Source: Liriodendron chinense
Lineage: Eukaryota; Streptophyta; Magnoliopsida; Magnoliales; Magnoliaceae
DNA: 64,000 nt
Direction of reading: 5' to 3'
Assembly: GCA_003013855.2 (NCBI GenBank)
Contig: PVNU02001548.1
Location: 2,232,001 to 2,296,000 of the forward strand
This document shows, in pieces, positions 1-9,805 of this stretch (positions are counted from its first letter, which is position 1; the number at the start of each line of letters is the position of its first letter). The notes beneath the pieces were generated by a model. It had not been told where the DNA came from. It ran no database searches and worked only from the letters and a program-made list of their open reading frames with translations. Position numbers and translations under genes: made by a program.

Positions 1-112
1 TAAAATTATCTTTTAAGATCGATGGATGGAGTGGATAAAATAAGTAAATCACGGTGGGCCCCTCAAAGTTTACTCTACACAGTTAGCGTGCAGAGTTAGC
101 GTGCAGAGTTGC
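1..112. repeat. Right arm of a palindromic element cut by the window edge
   Basis: The first 60 bases carry the typical right-arm signature of the palindromic family (atggatggagtggat followed by cacggtgggccc). A short direct duplication of 'gttagcgtgcagagtt' follows. The left arm would lie outside the window. Membership is seen by comparison with the eight units that follow. Confidence 0.6.
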
Positions 113-672
113 TCACTACGCAGTTCGCTTCTGGGCGAGACTTGGGTGAGACTGCCGAACCAGTGAAGTGGGTGGGACCCTGAACCTAGGGCCCACCTCG
201 ATGTATTCCTTGTAGATCCATGCCTGTTAATCTACTTTTAAAGATTATTTTGTACTATGTTACCAAAAATTAAGAAGATTAAAATTTTTAGTGGACTACA
301 ACATAAGAAACACTGGTTAATGACCATTAAAAACCTTTTGTGAGCCACAAAAGTTTTCTATCAACCTGATATTTATTTTTTCCTTTCATCCCTGTCTACG
401 TGCCCTTATCAACAGATTGGATGGTCAATAAACATTACGGTGGACTCTAGGAAGTTTTTAATGGTCACAGTTGAATTATAACTGTTTCTTGGGTTGTGGT
501 CCACCTAAAATTTCTATCTGTTTAATTTTTGGCATTTCATTCTAAAATAATACAAAGAAACAGATGGACGGCATGGATCTACAAAGAATACATCCACATG
601 GGTCCTAAGTTTAGGGTCCCACCCACATCGCTGGTTCGGCAGTCTCACCCAAGTCGCGCCGAGAGCGGATTA
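113..672. repeat. Palindromic (foldback/MITE-like) unit 1
   Basis: The left arm (about 113-330) is an inverted copy of the right arm (about 480-672). The inversion includes an outer stretch, 'gacttgggtgagactgccga' on the left, that recurs reverse-complemented at about 640 on the right. Between the arms is the family's interior, which runs through 'ccacaaaagtttt', 'cttatcaacagattggatgg' and 'aaataaacattacgg'. No coding potential is convincing; the open frame at 529-810 lies wholly in this repeat. Confidence 0.75.
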
Positions 673-674
673 GG

Positions 675-1190
675 TGAGACCCCTGGCCTCACCCAAGATG
701 GTGCGGCCCTTACCGTCGATTACCGTGGGGCCCACCTTGATGTATGTATTATGTATCCACACCGTCCATCCATTTTTGCAGATAGTTTTAGAGAATTACA
801 CCAAAAATAAAGCAGATCCAATCATCAGGTGGACCATAACATAGGAAACAGTGGTGATTAACCATTAATGGGGCACAGAAGTTTTCGATGAAGCTGATAT
901 TTGTTTTTTACCTTCATCCAGAATCATGTGACCTTATCAACAGATTGGATGGTAAATAAACAGTACAGAAACATCAAGGTGAGTCCTAATAAGTTTTAAA
1001 TGGTAGGATGGTCAATCACCACAGTTTCTTATGGTATGGTCCACCTGATAATTTTTTCTGCTTCATATTTGGGATAATACCCTAAGATAATCTGGAAAAA
1101 CGGATGGACGGAGTGGATACATAATACATACATCAACCTGGGCCCCACGGTAAGGGCCGCACCGTCTTAGGTGAGCCCGGGGTCTCACCA
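675..1190. repeat. Palindromic unit 2
   Basis: The outer arms read gatggtgcggcccttaccgt near 700 and its reverse complement near 1150-1165. The inner arms carry the common family motif with 'atccacaccgtccatccatt' on the left and 'ggatggacggagtggat' on the right. The interior has the same orientation as unit 1. The unit begins within a few bases of where unit 1 ends. Confidence 0.75.
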
Positions 1191-1217
1191 AATCCACTTG
1201 CAGTCGTGCCAGTCCTT

Positions 1218-1760
1218 CTTGGGGCAGGAGAGAATTAGATGTTACCCTGGTAACACCTTAGTGGGTGTTACCTCTACCGTGTGGGGCCTAGATTGATGTA
1301 TCTTTTATATATCCATGTCGTTCATATGTTGCTATGTTTAATTTTAAGACGAAATCCAAAATTATAAGAAGTTCCAGATCTCAGGTGGACCATACCAATA
1401 GAAAGAATGATGAATAATCATTAAAAGCATTTCGCGGGCCACAAAAGTTTTAGATCAAGCTGATCTTCAAAATTTCTATTCATCCAGATCTTCCTGACAT
1501 TATCAAGAGCTTGGATTGCAAATAAACATTACGGAAACATTACCATGGGCTCTTTGGAATTTTTAATGGTGGGCACTAAATCAGCACTGTTTCCAGTGGT
1601 ATGGTCCACTTGAGATTTGGATTTGCATAATTTTTGGAAGGAAATTCTAAAATGGGCCGGAGAAGCGGATGGACGGCGTGGATATACAAAATACTATCCA
1701 CATGGGTCGGTAGGTGGAACACCCACGGTGTTGTTCCCGGAAGCGGATTGGCTGGTGCAC
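1218..1760. repeat. Palindromic unit 3
   Basis: Arms of the common family flank an interior in the same orientation as units 1 and 2. The outer arms are more diverged here ('gtgggtgttacctctaccg' against 'cgtgggtgttccacctaccg' after reverse-complementing). The overlapping open frames at 1617-1862 fall in the right arm and are not credible genes. Confidence 0.7.
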
Positions 1761-1849
1761 CCTACACCAGCTACGTTACAGCTAGTGAAGGGACGTGGCG
1801 GACGCAGTGCGAGTGGGCAGTCAACGAGCACCGTGTTTGTACGAACCTA

Positions 1850-2310
1850 TTGTGAAGATTAAGGCTCTGTGGACCGCACAATGATGTATTTAGTACATCT
1901 AAACCGTCCATCCATTTAGCGAGATCATTTTAGTGCATGATACCTAAAATGAGTCATATTCAAAACTCAAGTGGACCACACCAATAAATTTATTGTGGGG
2001 ACAATGATTATCACCGTTAAAACATACCCAGGGTCCACCATGATGTTTATTTGTCATCCAAACTATTCATAAGGTCACACGGACCTGGATGAAGGGTAAA
2101 AATAAATATCAGACTGATCCAAAACTTCTGGGACCTCCAAAAAGGTTTCAATGGTATACGTTCAATCTCCCACGGCTTTCTGCAGTGTGGATCCACTGGA
2201 TCCTTGGATCTGTCTGATTTTTTGGGTCCAGCCTTAGAATGATTTCAGAACATGGACGGACGGTTTGAATATAACAAGTACCTCATGGTGGGACCCACAG
2301 AACTTGATGA
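1850..2310. repeat. Palindromic unit 4, interior inverted
   Basis: The arms match the family, but the interior (about 2020-2160) is the reverse complement of that in units 1-3: 'gatgtttatttgtcatccaa' and 'ggacctggatgaagggtaaa' are read in the order and strand opposite to the other units. The whole unit is therefore in opposite orientation, or its interior has been flipped by recombination between the arms. Confidence 0.7.
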
Positions 2311-2392
2311 TGTCACTGCAATTAATACATAGAGGTGGGCCCTATGTTCAGAATCCCACCCAGATCCTAAATTCCGGGATCTCACCCAAGTC

Positions 2393-2790
2393 GCGCCCGA
2401 GAAAAATTTTGCTACACCCACGAGTAAGCTACGCTAGCTACACCGGGTGTACCAATGACCCATCATGATGCATTTGTTGTATCCATGCCGTCCATCCATT
2501 TAGCGAGATCATTTTATGGCATGATACTAAAAATCAGGCAGATTCAAAGCTAAAAGTGGACCTAGAATAGAAAATAATGGGAATTAAACGCCAACCATTA
2601 AAAAATTCTTGGGAGCCACCTGAGCTTCTAATCTGCCTCATTTTTGGTATCATGCCCTAAAATGATCTCTCCAAATGAATGGACGGAGTGGATACAACAC
2701 ATACATCATGGTGGGGTCATTACTACACCCGGTGTAGCTAGCGTAGCTAACTCGTGGGTGTAGCAAAATTTTTCTCGTCGCGCCTGGTAA
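2393..2790. repeat. Palindromic unit 5, interior-deleted, near-perfect hairpin
   Basis: This is the shortest unit. The outer arms 2411-2450 and 2724-2765 are near-perfect reverse complements (centred on gctacacccacgagt and its complement), continuing into the common inner arms. Almost the whole usual interior is missing, so transcription would give a long hairpin with a short loop. Confidence 0.75.
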
Positions 2791-2792
2791 CA

Positions 2793-3340
2793 GGCGCGGA
2801 TTTCCAGCGAAAGCCTTGCGCAGGAAGTTACTCCGCTGGGAACCAAGGTGGGGCCCACAGTGATTATTTTCATAAATCCACCCCATCCATCCGTTTTGGG
2901 AGCTCATTTTAGGACATGAGAACAAAAATGAACCCGATCCAAGACTCAAGTGGGCCGAAAATGTGAGGATTGAACGTCCATAGTTGAAATATTTGTAGAG
3001 CCACAGGTGTTTCGAAACAGGATAATATTTGTGTTTCCTGTTCATCCCAGTAGTAGTGACGTTATGAACGGTATGGATGTCATATAAACATCACTGTCAA
3101 CCCCAGGGAGGTTTCAATGGTAGTAATTTACCTACCCACCTTTTCCTTTAGTGAGGCCCACTTGAGTCTTGGATCCGGTTCATTTTTGTTTTCATGTACT
3201 AAAATGAGCTCCCAAAACGGATGGACGAGGTGGATTTATTGAAAAACATCACTGTGGGCCCCACCTTGGTTCCCAGTGCAGGAACTTCCTGCGCAAGGCT
3301 TTCGCACGAAATCCACGCCCCCTTTGGAAGGGACGCGGCT
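2793..3340. repeat. Palindromic unit 6, best-preserved arms
   Basis: Left arm 2793-2960 and right arm about 3150-3320 match over about 165 bases with only scattered differences, including the outer stretch 'gcgaaagccttgcgcaggaa'. This is the most intact palindrome of the array and probably the youngest. Open frames on both strands (2650-3045 minus, 3199-3481 minus, 3276-3458 plus) mirror one another because of the palindrome and are not genes. Confidence 0.8.
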
Positions 3341-3374
3341 TCTCCGAACCCCGTATCCACCGAGGTCGGTGGAT

Positions 3375-3815
3375 CCCTTACCGTGCCGTCCACTGTGTGA
3401 TGTTTGTGTGTTACATCCACGCCGTCCATTCATTTTGAAAACACATTTTAGAGCATGATTAAAAAAATGAAGTACATCCAAATCTCAGGTGCACCATAAT
3501 ACAATAAACAATGGTACTCAACGATTAAAAGCTTATAGTGGGTCACAAAAGTTTTGGGTCAAGCTGATATTTGTTTGGTATCTTCATCCAGGTCTTTGTG
3601 ACCTTTTCAACAAATTGGATGGAATATAAACATTCCAGTGGTCCCCATGAATTTTTTTAATGGTGGGGATTCAATTACTACTATTTCATGTGGTATGGTC
3701 AACCTAAGATTTGGATGTTCCTCATTTTTTGGGTAATGCCCTAAAATGAGCTTTCAAAATGCATGGACGGTGTAGATGTAAGGTACATACATCACAATGG
3801 CCCCACAATTGGGAA
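3375..3815. repeat. Palindromic unit 7
   Basis: The left arm carries 'catccacgccgtccattcat' and the right arm 'gcatggacggtgtagatgta'. The interior is in the same orientation as units 1-3, with the landmark 'ccacaaaagttttgggtcaa' near 3545. Confidence 0.7.
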
Positions 3816-3899
3816 TCCACCAACCTTAATTAGCGGATCCAGGGATCCACCCAAACCGGGCCTGGATAAAAGGCTTGCGTATTGAGTAAACTCTGTGGG

Positions 3900-4350
3900 G
3901 TCCACACCTTGATTGTGGGGCTTATAGTGATATATGTGTCTTAAATCCACACCATCCAACATTTTGAAATATCATTTTAGGGTATGATACCAAAAATGAA
4001 GTTGAGTCAAATATTAGGTGGACCACACCATAGAAACAGTCGTGATTGAATCTCTACACTTGAAAACTTCATGGATTTCACCGGAATGTTTATTTGCCAT
4101 TATTTTCCATCCAACCTATTTGTAAGGTCACAAACACCTAGATGAATAGACCACAAAAATATCATCTTGACCCAAAGCTTTTGTGGCCCCACAGGAAGTC
4201 TTTAATGGTCAATCAGCACTGTTTCCTCTACTATGTCCCATCCGGGACTTAGAATTGCTTCATTTTTTGGAACACGCCCTAAAATGAACTTTCAATATGG
4301 ATGTACAGCGTGGATGTAGTCACATTCATTAGAGTGGCCCCACGTTCAGG
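3900..4350. repeat. Palindromic unit 8, interior inverted
   Basis: Family arms flank an interior (about 4075-4215) in the opposite orientation to most units, as in unit 4. A further partial right arm follows at about 4383-4470, where 'ataatgtcctaaaa' is repeated, after which the array grades into A/T-rich DNA. Confidence 0.7.
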
Positions 4351-4469
4351 GTTCCCACCCACCAGGATTCGGGTTCTTACCTTTTTTTGTATAATGTCCT
4401 AAAACTATCTCACAAAGTGGATGGACCGGTTTAGATTTCTTAAAATATCAATTTTGGTATAATGTCCTA

Positions 4470-5560
4470 ATGTCCTAAAATTGTTAATTTTTTTTTAAAT
4501 AATACAATTTTATTTTTCAAAATCACATTTTTTAATAAACTTGTCAACTTTCAGAATTCAAAATGTCAAATATTTTTTATCAAATTTCTCAAAAATTTTC
4601 AATATACAAAATCCTATTTTATTTTTAAAAATTGTAATTTTTTTCAATTTTTTTTCACACTTATAAATTTTATTTTCGCAGTTTTTTTTTAAATCTTAAT
4701 TTTTTAAGAATGACAATTTCTTTTTGGTTCTTTGTAAATCCCGAATTTTTTTTCAAAATTTCGTTATTTTAAATCTTAATTTTTCTTAAACATTATTAGT
4801 TTTATTACAATTTTTTTTCAAACTTCTTAATTTTTTCTCAAAATCGCAATTCAATACATAAACACTTTTTTCAAAATGTCATTTGTTTTTTCAACATTTC
4901 ATTTTCTATCAAATTTTTCAATTTTTTTTACAAAATACAAAATATAAATTTCTTTTTAAAAATCATAATTTCTATTTTGAAAATATATTTTTTCAAACCG
5001 ATAAATTTTATTCAAAATTCTTGATTTATGTCAAAATGCCAACTTTTTTTAAATCCTAATTTATGTAAAAAATTCTTTCAGATTTTCTATTCTTTTTTAA
5101 TCCTAATTATTTTCAAAATTTTGATTTTTTCTACATTTCAATTTTTCTTAAACATTATTAATTTTATTACATTTTTTTTCAAACTAATAAATTTTATTCA
5201 AGATTAACTCAACATTTTTTCAAAATCACAATTTTTTAAACTTTCCGATGTTCGTTTTCAAAATGCCAATTTTTTCACAATCTAATTTTTTTTTTTATCA
5301 AAATATGTCAATATCTTTCAAAATGCAAAACCTCAATCTTCCTCAAAGTCTACATTATTTCAAACTTATACATCTTAGTTTATTTCAAAATGTCAATTTC
5401 TTTCAAAATTCTATTTCTTTTTTAAATTTAGAATATTATTTTCAAAATCTCGAAATTTTCCAAATCCCATTTTTTCTTAAATATTGTTAATTTTTATTAA
5501 ACTTGTCAACTTTTTTTAAAAGTTATTAAAGAAAAAATTTATTTAAAACAAATTGCGAGA
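4470..5560. repeat. A/T-rich low-complexity stretch built from ttttcaaaatt-like words
   Basis: More than 1 kb is made almost entirely of short words such as ttttcaaaat, caattttt and cttaaacattatt in loose repetition. Longer echoes exist: 'ttaaacattatt..ttttatta' occurs near 4790, 5150 and 5480. There is no gene; the small open frame at 5248-5490 is compositional. It may be the interior of the CACTA element whose end follows, but that is an inference. Confidence 0.6.
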
Positions 5561-5931
5561 TGTATAATTTTCAATTTACGACGGACTATATTCGTCGTTA
5601 AATCCAAGAACGTCCATAATCCCAACGTCCCGTCTCCGGAAGCAGAATTTTACGACGCAGGAAATCCCCCTTAATACATTACTTTACGACGAATTATATC
5701 CGTCGTAATATTAACGACGGATATAATTTACAGTTATCGACGGATTCTGGTCCGTCGTACAATTTTGTCGATTAAACACGCCACAGCCGGAGGTGGTAGT
5801 AGTTAGCGACGGACTGCTTTCGCCTTAACGACGAATATAGTCCGTCGCTAAACCAACGTTTTTAACGGCGGATCAAGTCCGTCGTTAAACCAAGCATTTT
5901 TGTGTCCTTTTTTTGCTGTTTTGGCGTAGTG
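5560..5931. mobile_element. CACTA (En/Spm) transposon terminus with subterminal repeats
   Basis: The stretch ends with the reverse complement of a CACTA terminus, 'ctgttttggcgtagtg' at 5916-5931, typical of plant elements that start CACTACGCCAAAA. Inside it are repeated subterminal motifs around 'acgacgga' and its complement 'tccgtcgt', many as small palindromes (for example 5578-5599, 5683-5710, 5713-5760, 5830-5856, 5861-5888). Such motifs are the known binding sites for CACTA transposases. The opposite CACTA terminus and any transposase gene are not seen in the window. Confidence 0.75.
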
Positions 5932-6275
5932 TGTGTGGAGTGCTTAATCTCTTCCCACTCCATAACCGTGATCCCTTACCTCGAATCTCTTACCGCAGAT
6001 CAAAATGAGTCGTTTTAGAGGAAGAAATCTTTGGATCCTCTTCTCTAACGTTTCTACGGGGTCTAGCAGACTGTAGATTCGAAGTAACTGGCTAGTGGCG
6101 ACTCTAGCCTTACATAAACTCATCTAACACTTTCAGCTTAATACAACAACCAAACAAAGCTCTCGAGAACGAGGCAAGCCAGTGGCACAAACGGCGATTC
6201 GCGCGCATGCCCCCCTTCTTCTTTTCCGAAAGGAAAGGGAGAACGTACGGGAGCGCGGAACGGCGAGGGTCCACA
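5932..6275 (+). repeat. 5' LTR (3' portion) of Tat-lineage element A
   Basis: The last about 105 bases (about 6171-6275, ending gggtccaca) recur at 13871-13977 with four substitutions and one T indel over the 92 clearest bases, and are followed by a primer-binding-site-like sequence. The part before 6171 does not match the sequence upstream of the 3' copy, so the true LTR start cannot be placed. It may have been lost at the CACTA junction. Confidence 0.55.
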
Positions 6276-6278
6276 GAA

Positions 6279-6296
6279 TGGCAACTCTACTGGGGA
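6279..6296 (+). other. Primer binding site of element A
   Basis: 'tggcaactctactgggga' lies three bases after the LTR end. It starts with TGG as expected for pairing with a tRNA CCA end and resembles the non-initiator-Met binding sites of some plant Ty3/gypsy elements. I do not assign the tRNA. Confidence 0.5.
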
Positions 6297-6540
6297 TTTA
6301 CTAGTCCCACTAGTCGTGATCTGACTTGAAAAACAGAATCCTCCCTATACTTGAAAGTCATTAGTCCTCATACAATCTCATCTGCATAGCATCCTACCTA
6401 AAACCAAACCAAAAAAAAAAAAATTCCAAAACCCAAAAAAAAAGTAAAGTATTATCCCCACCATTGCGCCTCCTCAGGCTCAACGTGTTCAGAAACAACT
6501 TCCCTTCCGTAGCATAATCCGCACCCGGGCTCAGCAAGCC

Positions 6541-8309
6541 ATGTCCGACCACGAAGAGGAAACTCACCTCTTCCCCGCTCTTAAAATGACCGAAGCGCAA
6601 CTTCCAATTGAGAATACGCCAATCATGCAAGAATTAGCACAAGGAATGAGAGCAATGCAAGAAATGCTCTTGCAATTCATGCAAGCACAAGCTACCGCAA
6701 CAGTCAACAATCAGGTTAGCCTAGTTCAGCAATCTCAGCAACCATGTCGGGTCCCTCTGGCCTCCAGTTCAAATCAAGCACAACCATCAGAGTCTGCCCA
6801 AGACTACCGACAGCAGCCATCTCAGCCCTTCGCTATGGGGCATCCTCCTCAGTACCTTCCTGCGACGACAAGGCTGCCTCAGAGCACTCCTGTCGCAAGA
6901 GCTTCCAGTCAGCTTCTAGTCAATCTAGCAAACAACAATCTTAGTAGATTTCAGCATGCCCCCGTCGATGGGACTCCTTTCCTTTCTCAGCATGTCCGGA
7001 CCCCTTTTCAATTTCAGCACATCCTCGCCGATGGGATTTCAATTCAATTTTCAGCAACAGGGACAACACTGGCGAATGCTCACAATGGGGGAAAGTGTCA
7101 AGCCCACATCAATCGGCGGACAGTGGCGAATACCCAACAAGGGGGTCACTTCCCAGCATCTCAACCTCCTACAAATAGGAGCACTTTTCAATTCCAGCGC
7201 ATCCCCGCCGATGGGATTCCAATTAATTTTCAGCAATCTTCAATTCAGCAAACTCCAGTTAATTTTCAATAATCTTCAATTCAGCAATCTCCAGTTAATT
7301 TCCAGCAAGTTCCAGTTCAACCTTCAGTACAATCTCCAGTTCAGTTACAATCATTTCAAGCACAAGTTCATCAGAATCCAGTTCAATCATCAAATCAATT
7401 TCGGCAACCCGCGGTTGCTTTTCAGCAAGCTCATAGGGTCGACGACATCAACCACTATGCTGAAGAAGAACGTGCCTTACTCCGAGAGGCACCAGTCGTT
7501 CGAACAGATCACCTAGGACTGGACGAGTTATGGGAGCAGTTTCAGATCTTGCAAAATCAGCTTCAGCGATAACAAGGAATCGATCTACCTTCGACCAAGT
7601 TCAGAGACTTGTGTCCTTTCCCAGATGCTCAAGTACCTCAAAACTTTGAGGTACCAAAATTCAAAAGATACGATGGCAGCGGTTGTCCCACAGCACATCT
7701 CAAGGCCTTCTGTGGAGAGCTGAGTGCAATCTCAGGAAATGAAGGGGCCCTCATTCGTTTGTTCCAAAAATCTCTGAAGGGCGATGCCCTAGATTGGTAC
7801 ACCTTATTGGACTGCCATCGCATCAGGACTTGGGAACAACTTTCCCAGGCTTTTGTTGACAGATTCGCGTACAATCTCAACATGGCACCTAGAAGGGCCG
7901 ACCTCGTGGCTCTCAAGCAAAAGAGTGATGAAACACTATCAGCTTATGTGGGACGTTGGCGAGCTATGGCAGCCTAGAATGCCGGACACCTGTCGACGAC
8001 GAAGAACAAATCTCCATGATTGTTCATTCAACATATCCTGACATATCTGGATATCTCATCTCGCATCCTTATGCGAATTTCTCACAGTTGATCCGTGCTG
8101 GAGAACAAGTCGAAGTAGGAATCCGCGCCGGGACAATCTCCCCATGTCCTCATCAAGCTACTCCAGTCAAGAGGAACAGAGCGGAGGGAAGACCCATCGG
8201 ATATGGGAATGGAAACCGCAGTGGTTCTCCTCCTCGCCCGACAGAAGTAAACAACATCAGCACCACTGCTCAGGGTAATCAATATGCTCCCCCACAGGGA
8301 CGTCAATAG
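6541..8309 (+). pseudogene. gag: gag polyprotein of element A (broken)
   Basis: This encodes the structural Gag protein that would form the cytoplasmic virus-like particle. The chosen start (6541) opens a long frame. The N-terminal part has a short hydrophobic helix (MRAMQEMLLQFMQ), then a long Gln/Pro-rich low-complexity region. The conserved capsid-like region lies at about 7609-7977 (FKRYDGSGCPTAHLKAF; FQKSLKGDALDWY; RRADLVALKQ). The frame is broken by stops at 7270 and 7570, and it shifts at about 7965 into the frame that runs to 8309. Continuation on both sides of each break shows that these are decay rather than separate genes. Confidence 0.75.
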
Positions 8310-8490
8310 TATCAGCAGAATCAGGTTCAGCACCTACCTTAGCGGTATCAGCCACAACCGAATCAGTCAACCACAACCACCTCGACAACAGCAGTAGTTC
8401 AGAGGGAACAGCCAATACTCATACCAGAATAGGCAGAATTACAGGGAGCTCAGGAAATTCACTTCACTCACTCAACCATTTAGTCAAGTC

Positions 8491-8757
8491 ATGGCTATGT
8501 TGGTACAGAAGCAGTTACTCACTCTGATGACACCCAGGCCTCCTCCAAATCCTCTACCTCCAACCTACCGAGAAAATGAGTATTGTGCCTACCATCAAGG
8601 ACGTGGCCACACCACTGATCAATGCTTTACTTTGAAGAATGCCATACAAGATCTGATTGACGACCTCAAAATCGTCATCTTGGTCCCCGGAACTCCTCCA
8701 GCAGCTACTACCAATATCCTTCAAAATCCTCTACCTCAGCATCCGACGGACCCCTAA
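8491..8757 (+). pseudogene. gag zinc-knuckle-like segment of element A
   Basis: The frame contains CAYHQGRGHTTDQC followed by FTLKNAIQDLID. This is the modified Cys/His knuckle (C-x2-H-x4-GH-x4-C) typical of Tat-lineage Gag, where it binds the element RNA. The preceding stretch 8310-8490 carries several stops in every frame, including tag at 8307 and 8341. The segment is therefore a detached piece of the same polyprotein and not an independent gene. Confidence 0.7.
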
Positions 8758-9745
8758 CTCATCTCGTGGCCCTATTGTTAACAGCATAGAAGAAGGAGAG
8801 CGCCTCGGTCGCTTCTTCTACCCTATCCAGTCCATTCATGCCTACACTTATGGGCCAGCAAATTCTCCTCCGATCCTGCAAGGGGCAAACCCCCTTCCTC
8901 CTTCAGTCTCTGAGCCATTAGTACTCGAAGGAGCACCTCCATATGATGTACCAGTTGTGCAAGGGGCATCTTACAGCCATCCATGTTGGGAGCCGTTCGT
9001 CCTGGAAGGAGCACAATCATACATGGAGCCCGCATACGAACCTGTCATTTTGCAAGGGGTAACTCCAGTTCAGGAACAATCCAATCCGCAATGGAGGGAT
9101 CATACTCATCAGCAGCAAGAACCCATTGTCTTGGAAGGAGCTCCTCCGATCAAGCTAGTCATTTTGCAAGGGGCAAATCCTGGAGGCGTGTCAATCACAC
9201 TACGACAGCTGGGACGAACAGAGAAACCCCCTGCCATATTAAGAGGACCAGTGTTCATTCCATGGGAACCTCCTGCTCTAGGAACGGTCAAGCCAGGACC
9301 GCAAACTTATGTGATCTATGAAGACAAGCCTCGATATTATCCCTTCAGCACAGGCAACAATATAGTCCTCAAGGCAAAAGCTCCATACGAGGAAGATCTG
9401 GTACCCACACCAGCACCGTTGCAAGAACCGGTGGTCCTAGAAGGCAAAGGTGAGGAAAATTATAAAGAGGTCCCATGGCACTATCCAGAATGCACGGAGG
9501 TAGGAAACAGGAATCCCAATGGGCGTTGCATTCGAAGAGATACTCAGAACAGAGGAGATCCTAAAGGCGCTCTCTCAGGCCTCGGCAACAGAAACGAAGC
9601 CGCATATGATGTGGCGACTCAGCTCAAGTCAATCCCTGCTCAAATCTCGGTATGGGAGCTACTCTGCACATCGCGCATAAACAGAGAAATGTTCGTCAAA
9701 ACTCTGAGTGATGCCCATGTCTCCTCGATACGGCACCAGAAATGA
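8657..9745 (+). CDS. Gag-Pro linker of element A with alternating LQGA/LEGA repeats
   Basis: A 362-codon open frame lies between Gag and protease; the real part begins near 8757. Residues about 60-260 hold a striking alternating repeat, ILQGANP ... LVLEGAPP ... VVQGA ... FVLEGA ... VILQGV ... IVLEGAPP ... VILQGANP ... VVLEGKG, spaced about 15-35 residues apart. The C-terminal part (VATQLKSIPAQISVWELL) matches the conserved segment that precedes the protease in Tat-lineage polyproteins. No catalytic motif is visible in the repeat region and I do not know its function. Its end overlaps the shift into the protease frame. Confidence 0.65.
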   Translation: MTTSKSSSWSPELLQQLLPISFKILYLSIRRTPNSSRGPIVNSIEEGERLGRFFYPIQSIHAYTYGPANSPPILQGANPLPPSVSEPLVLEGAPPYDVPVVQGASYSHPCWEPFVLEGAQSYMEPAYEPVILQGVTPVQEQSNPQWRDHTHQQQEPIVLEGAPPIKLVILQGANPGGVSITLRQLGRTEKPPAILRGPVFIPWEPPALGTVKPGPQTYVIYEDKPRYYPFSTGNNIVLKAKAPYEEDLVPTPAPLQEPVVLEGKGEENYKEVPWHYPECTEVGNRNPNGRCIRRDTQNRGDPKGALSGLGNRNEAAYDVATQLKSIPAQISVWELLCTSRINREMFVKTLSDAHVSSIRHQK

Positions 9746-9805
9746 TAGCATTGATGATCGGACAGCTCCTGGCTCCGCGCTGCCATCACCTTCACTGATA
9801 ATGAG

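Noticed and set aside
529..3481. Open frames of 60-131 codons on both strands in the palindromic array (for example 2650-3045 minus)
   Set aside because: They mirror each other because of the inverted repeats, lack domains, and vary between units with stops; they are compositional.
1..4470. Possible CRISPR-like or satellite array
   Set aside because: Units are 400-560 bases, internally palindromic and differ in arm sequence; the organism is a plant. Neither term fits.
5248..5490. Phe/Asn-rich 80-codon frame
   Set aside because: A product of the ttttcaaaatt low-complexity DNA.
6956..7516. 186-codon frame overlapping gag of element A
   Set aside because: A shadow of the Gln-rich gag region in another frame; the true gag signature continues in the frame of 6541.
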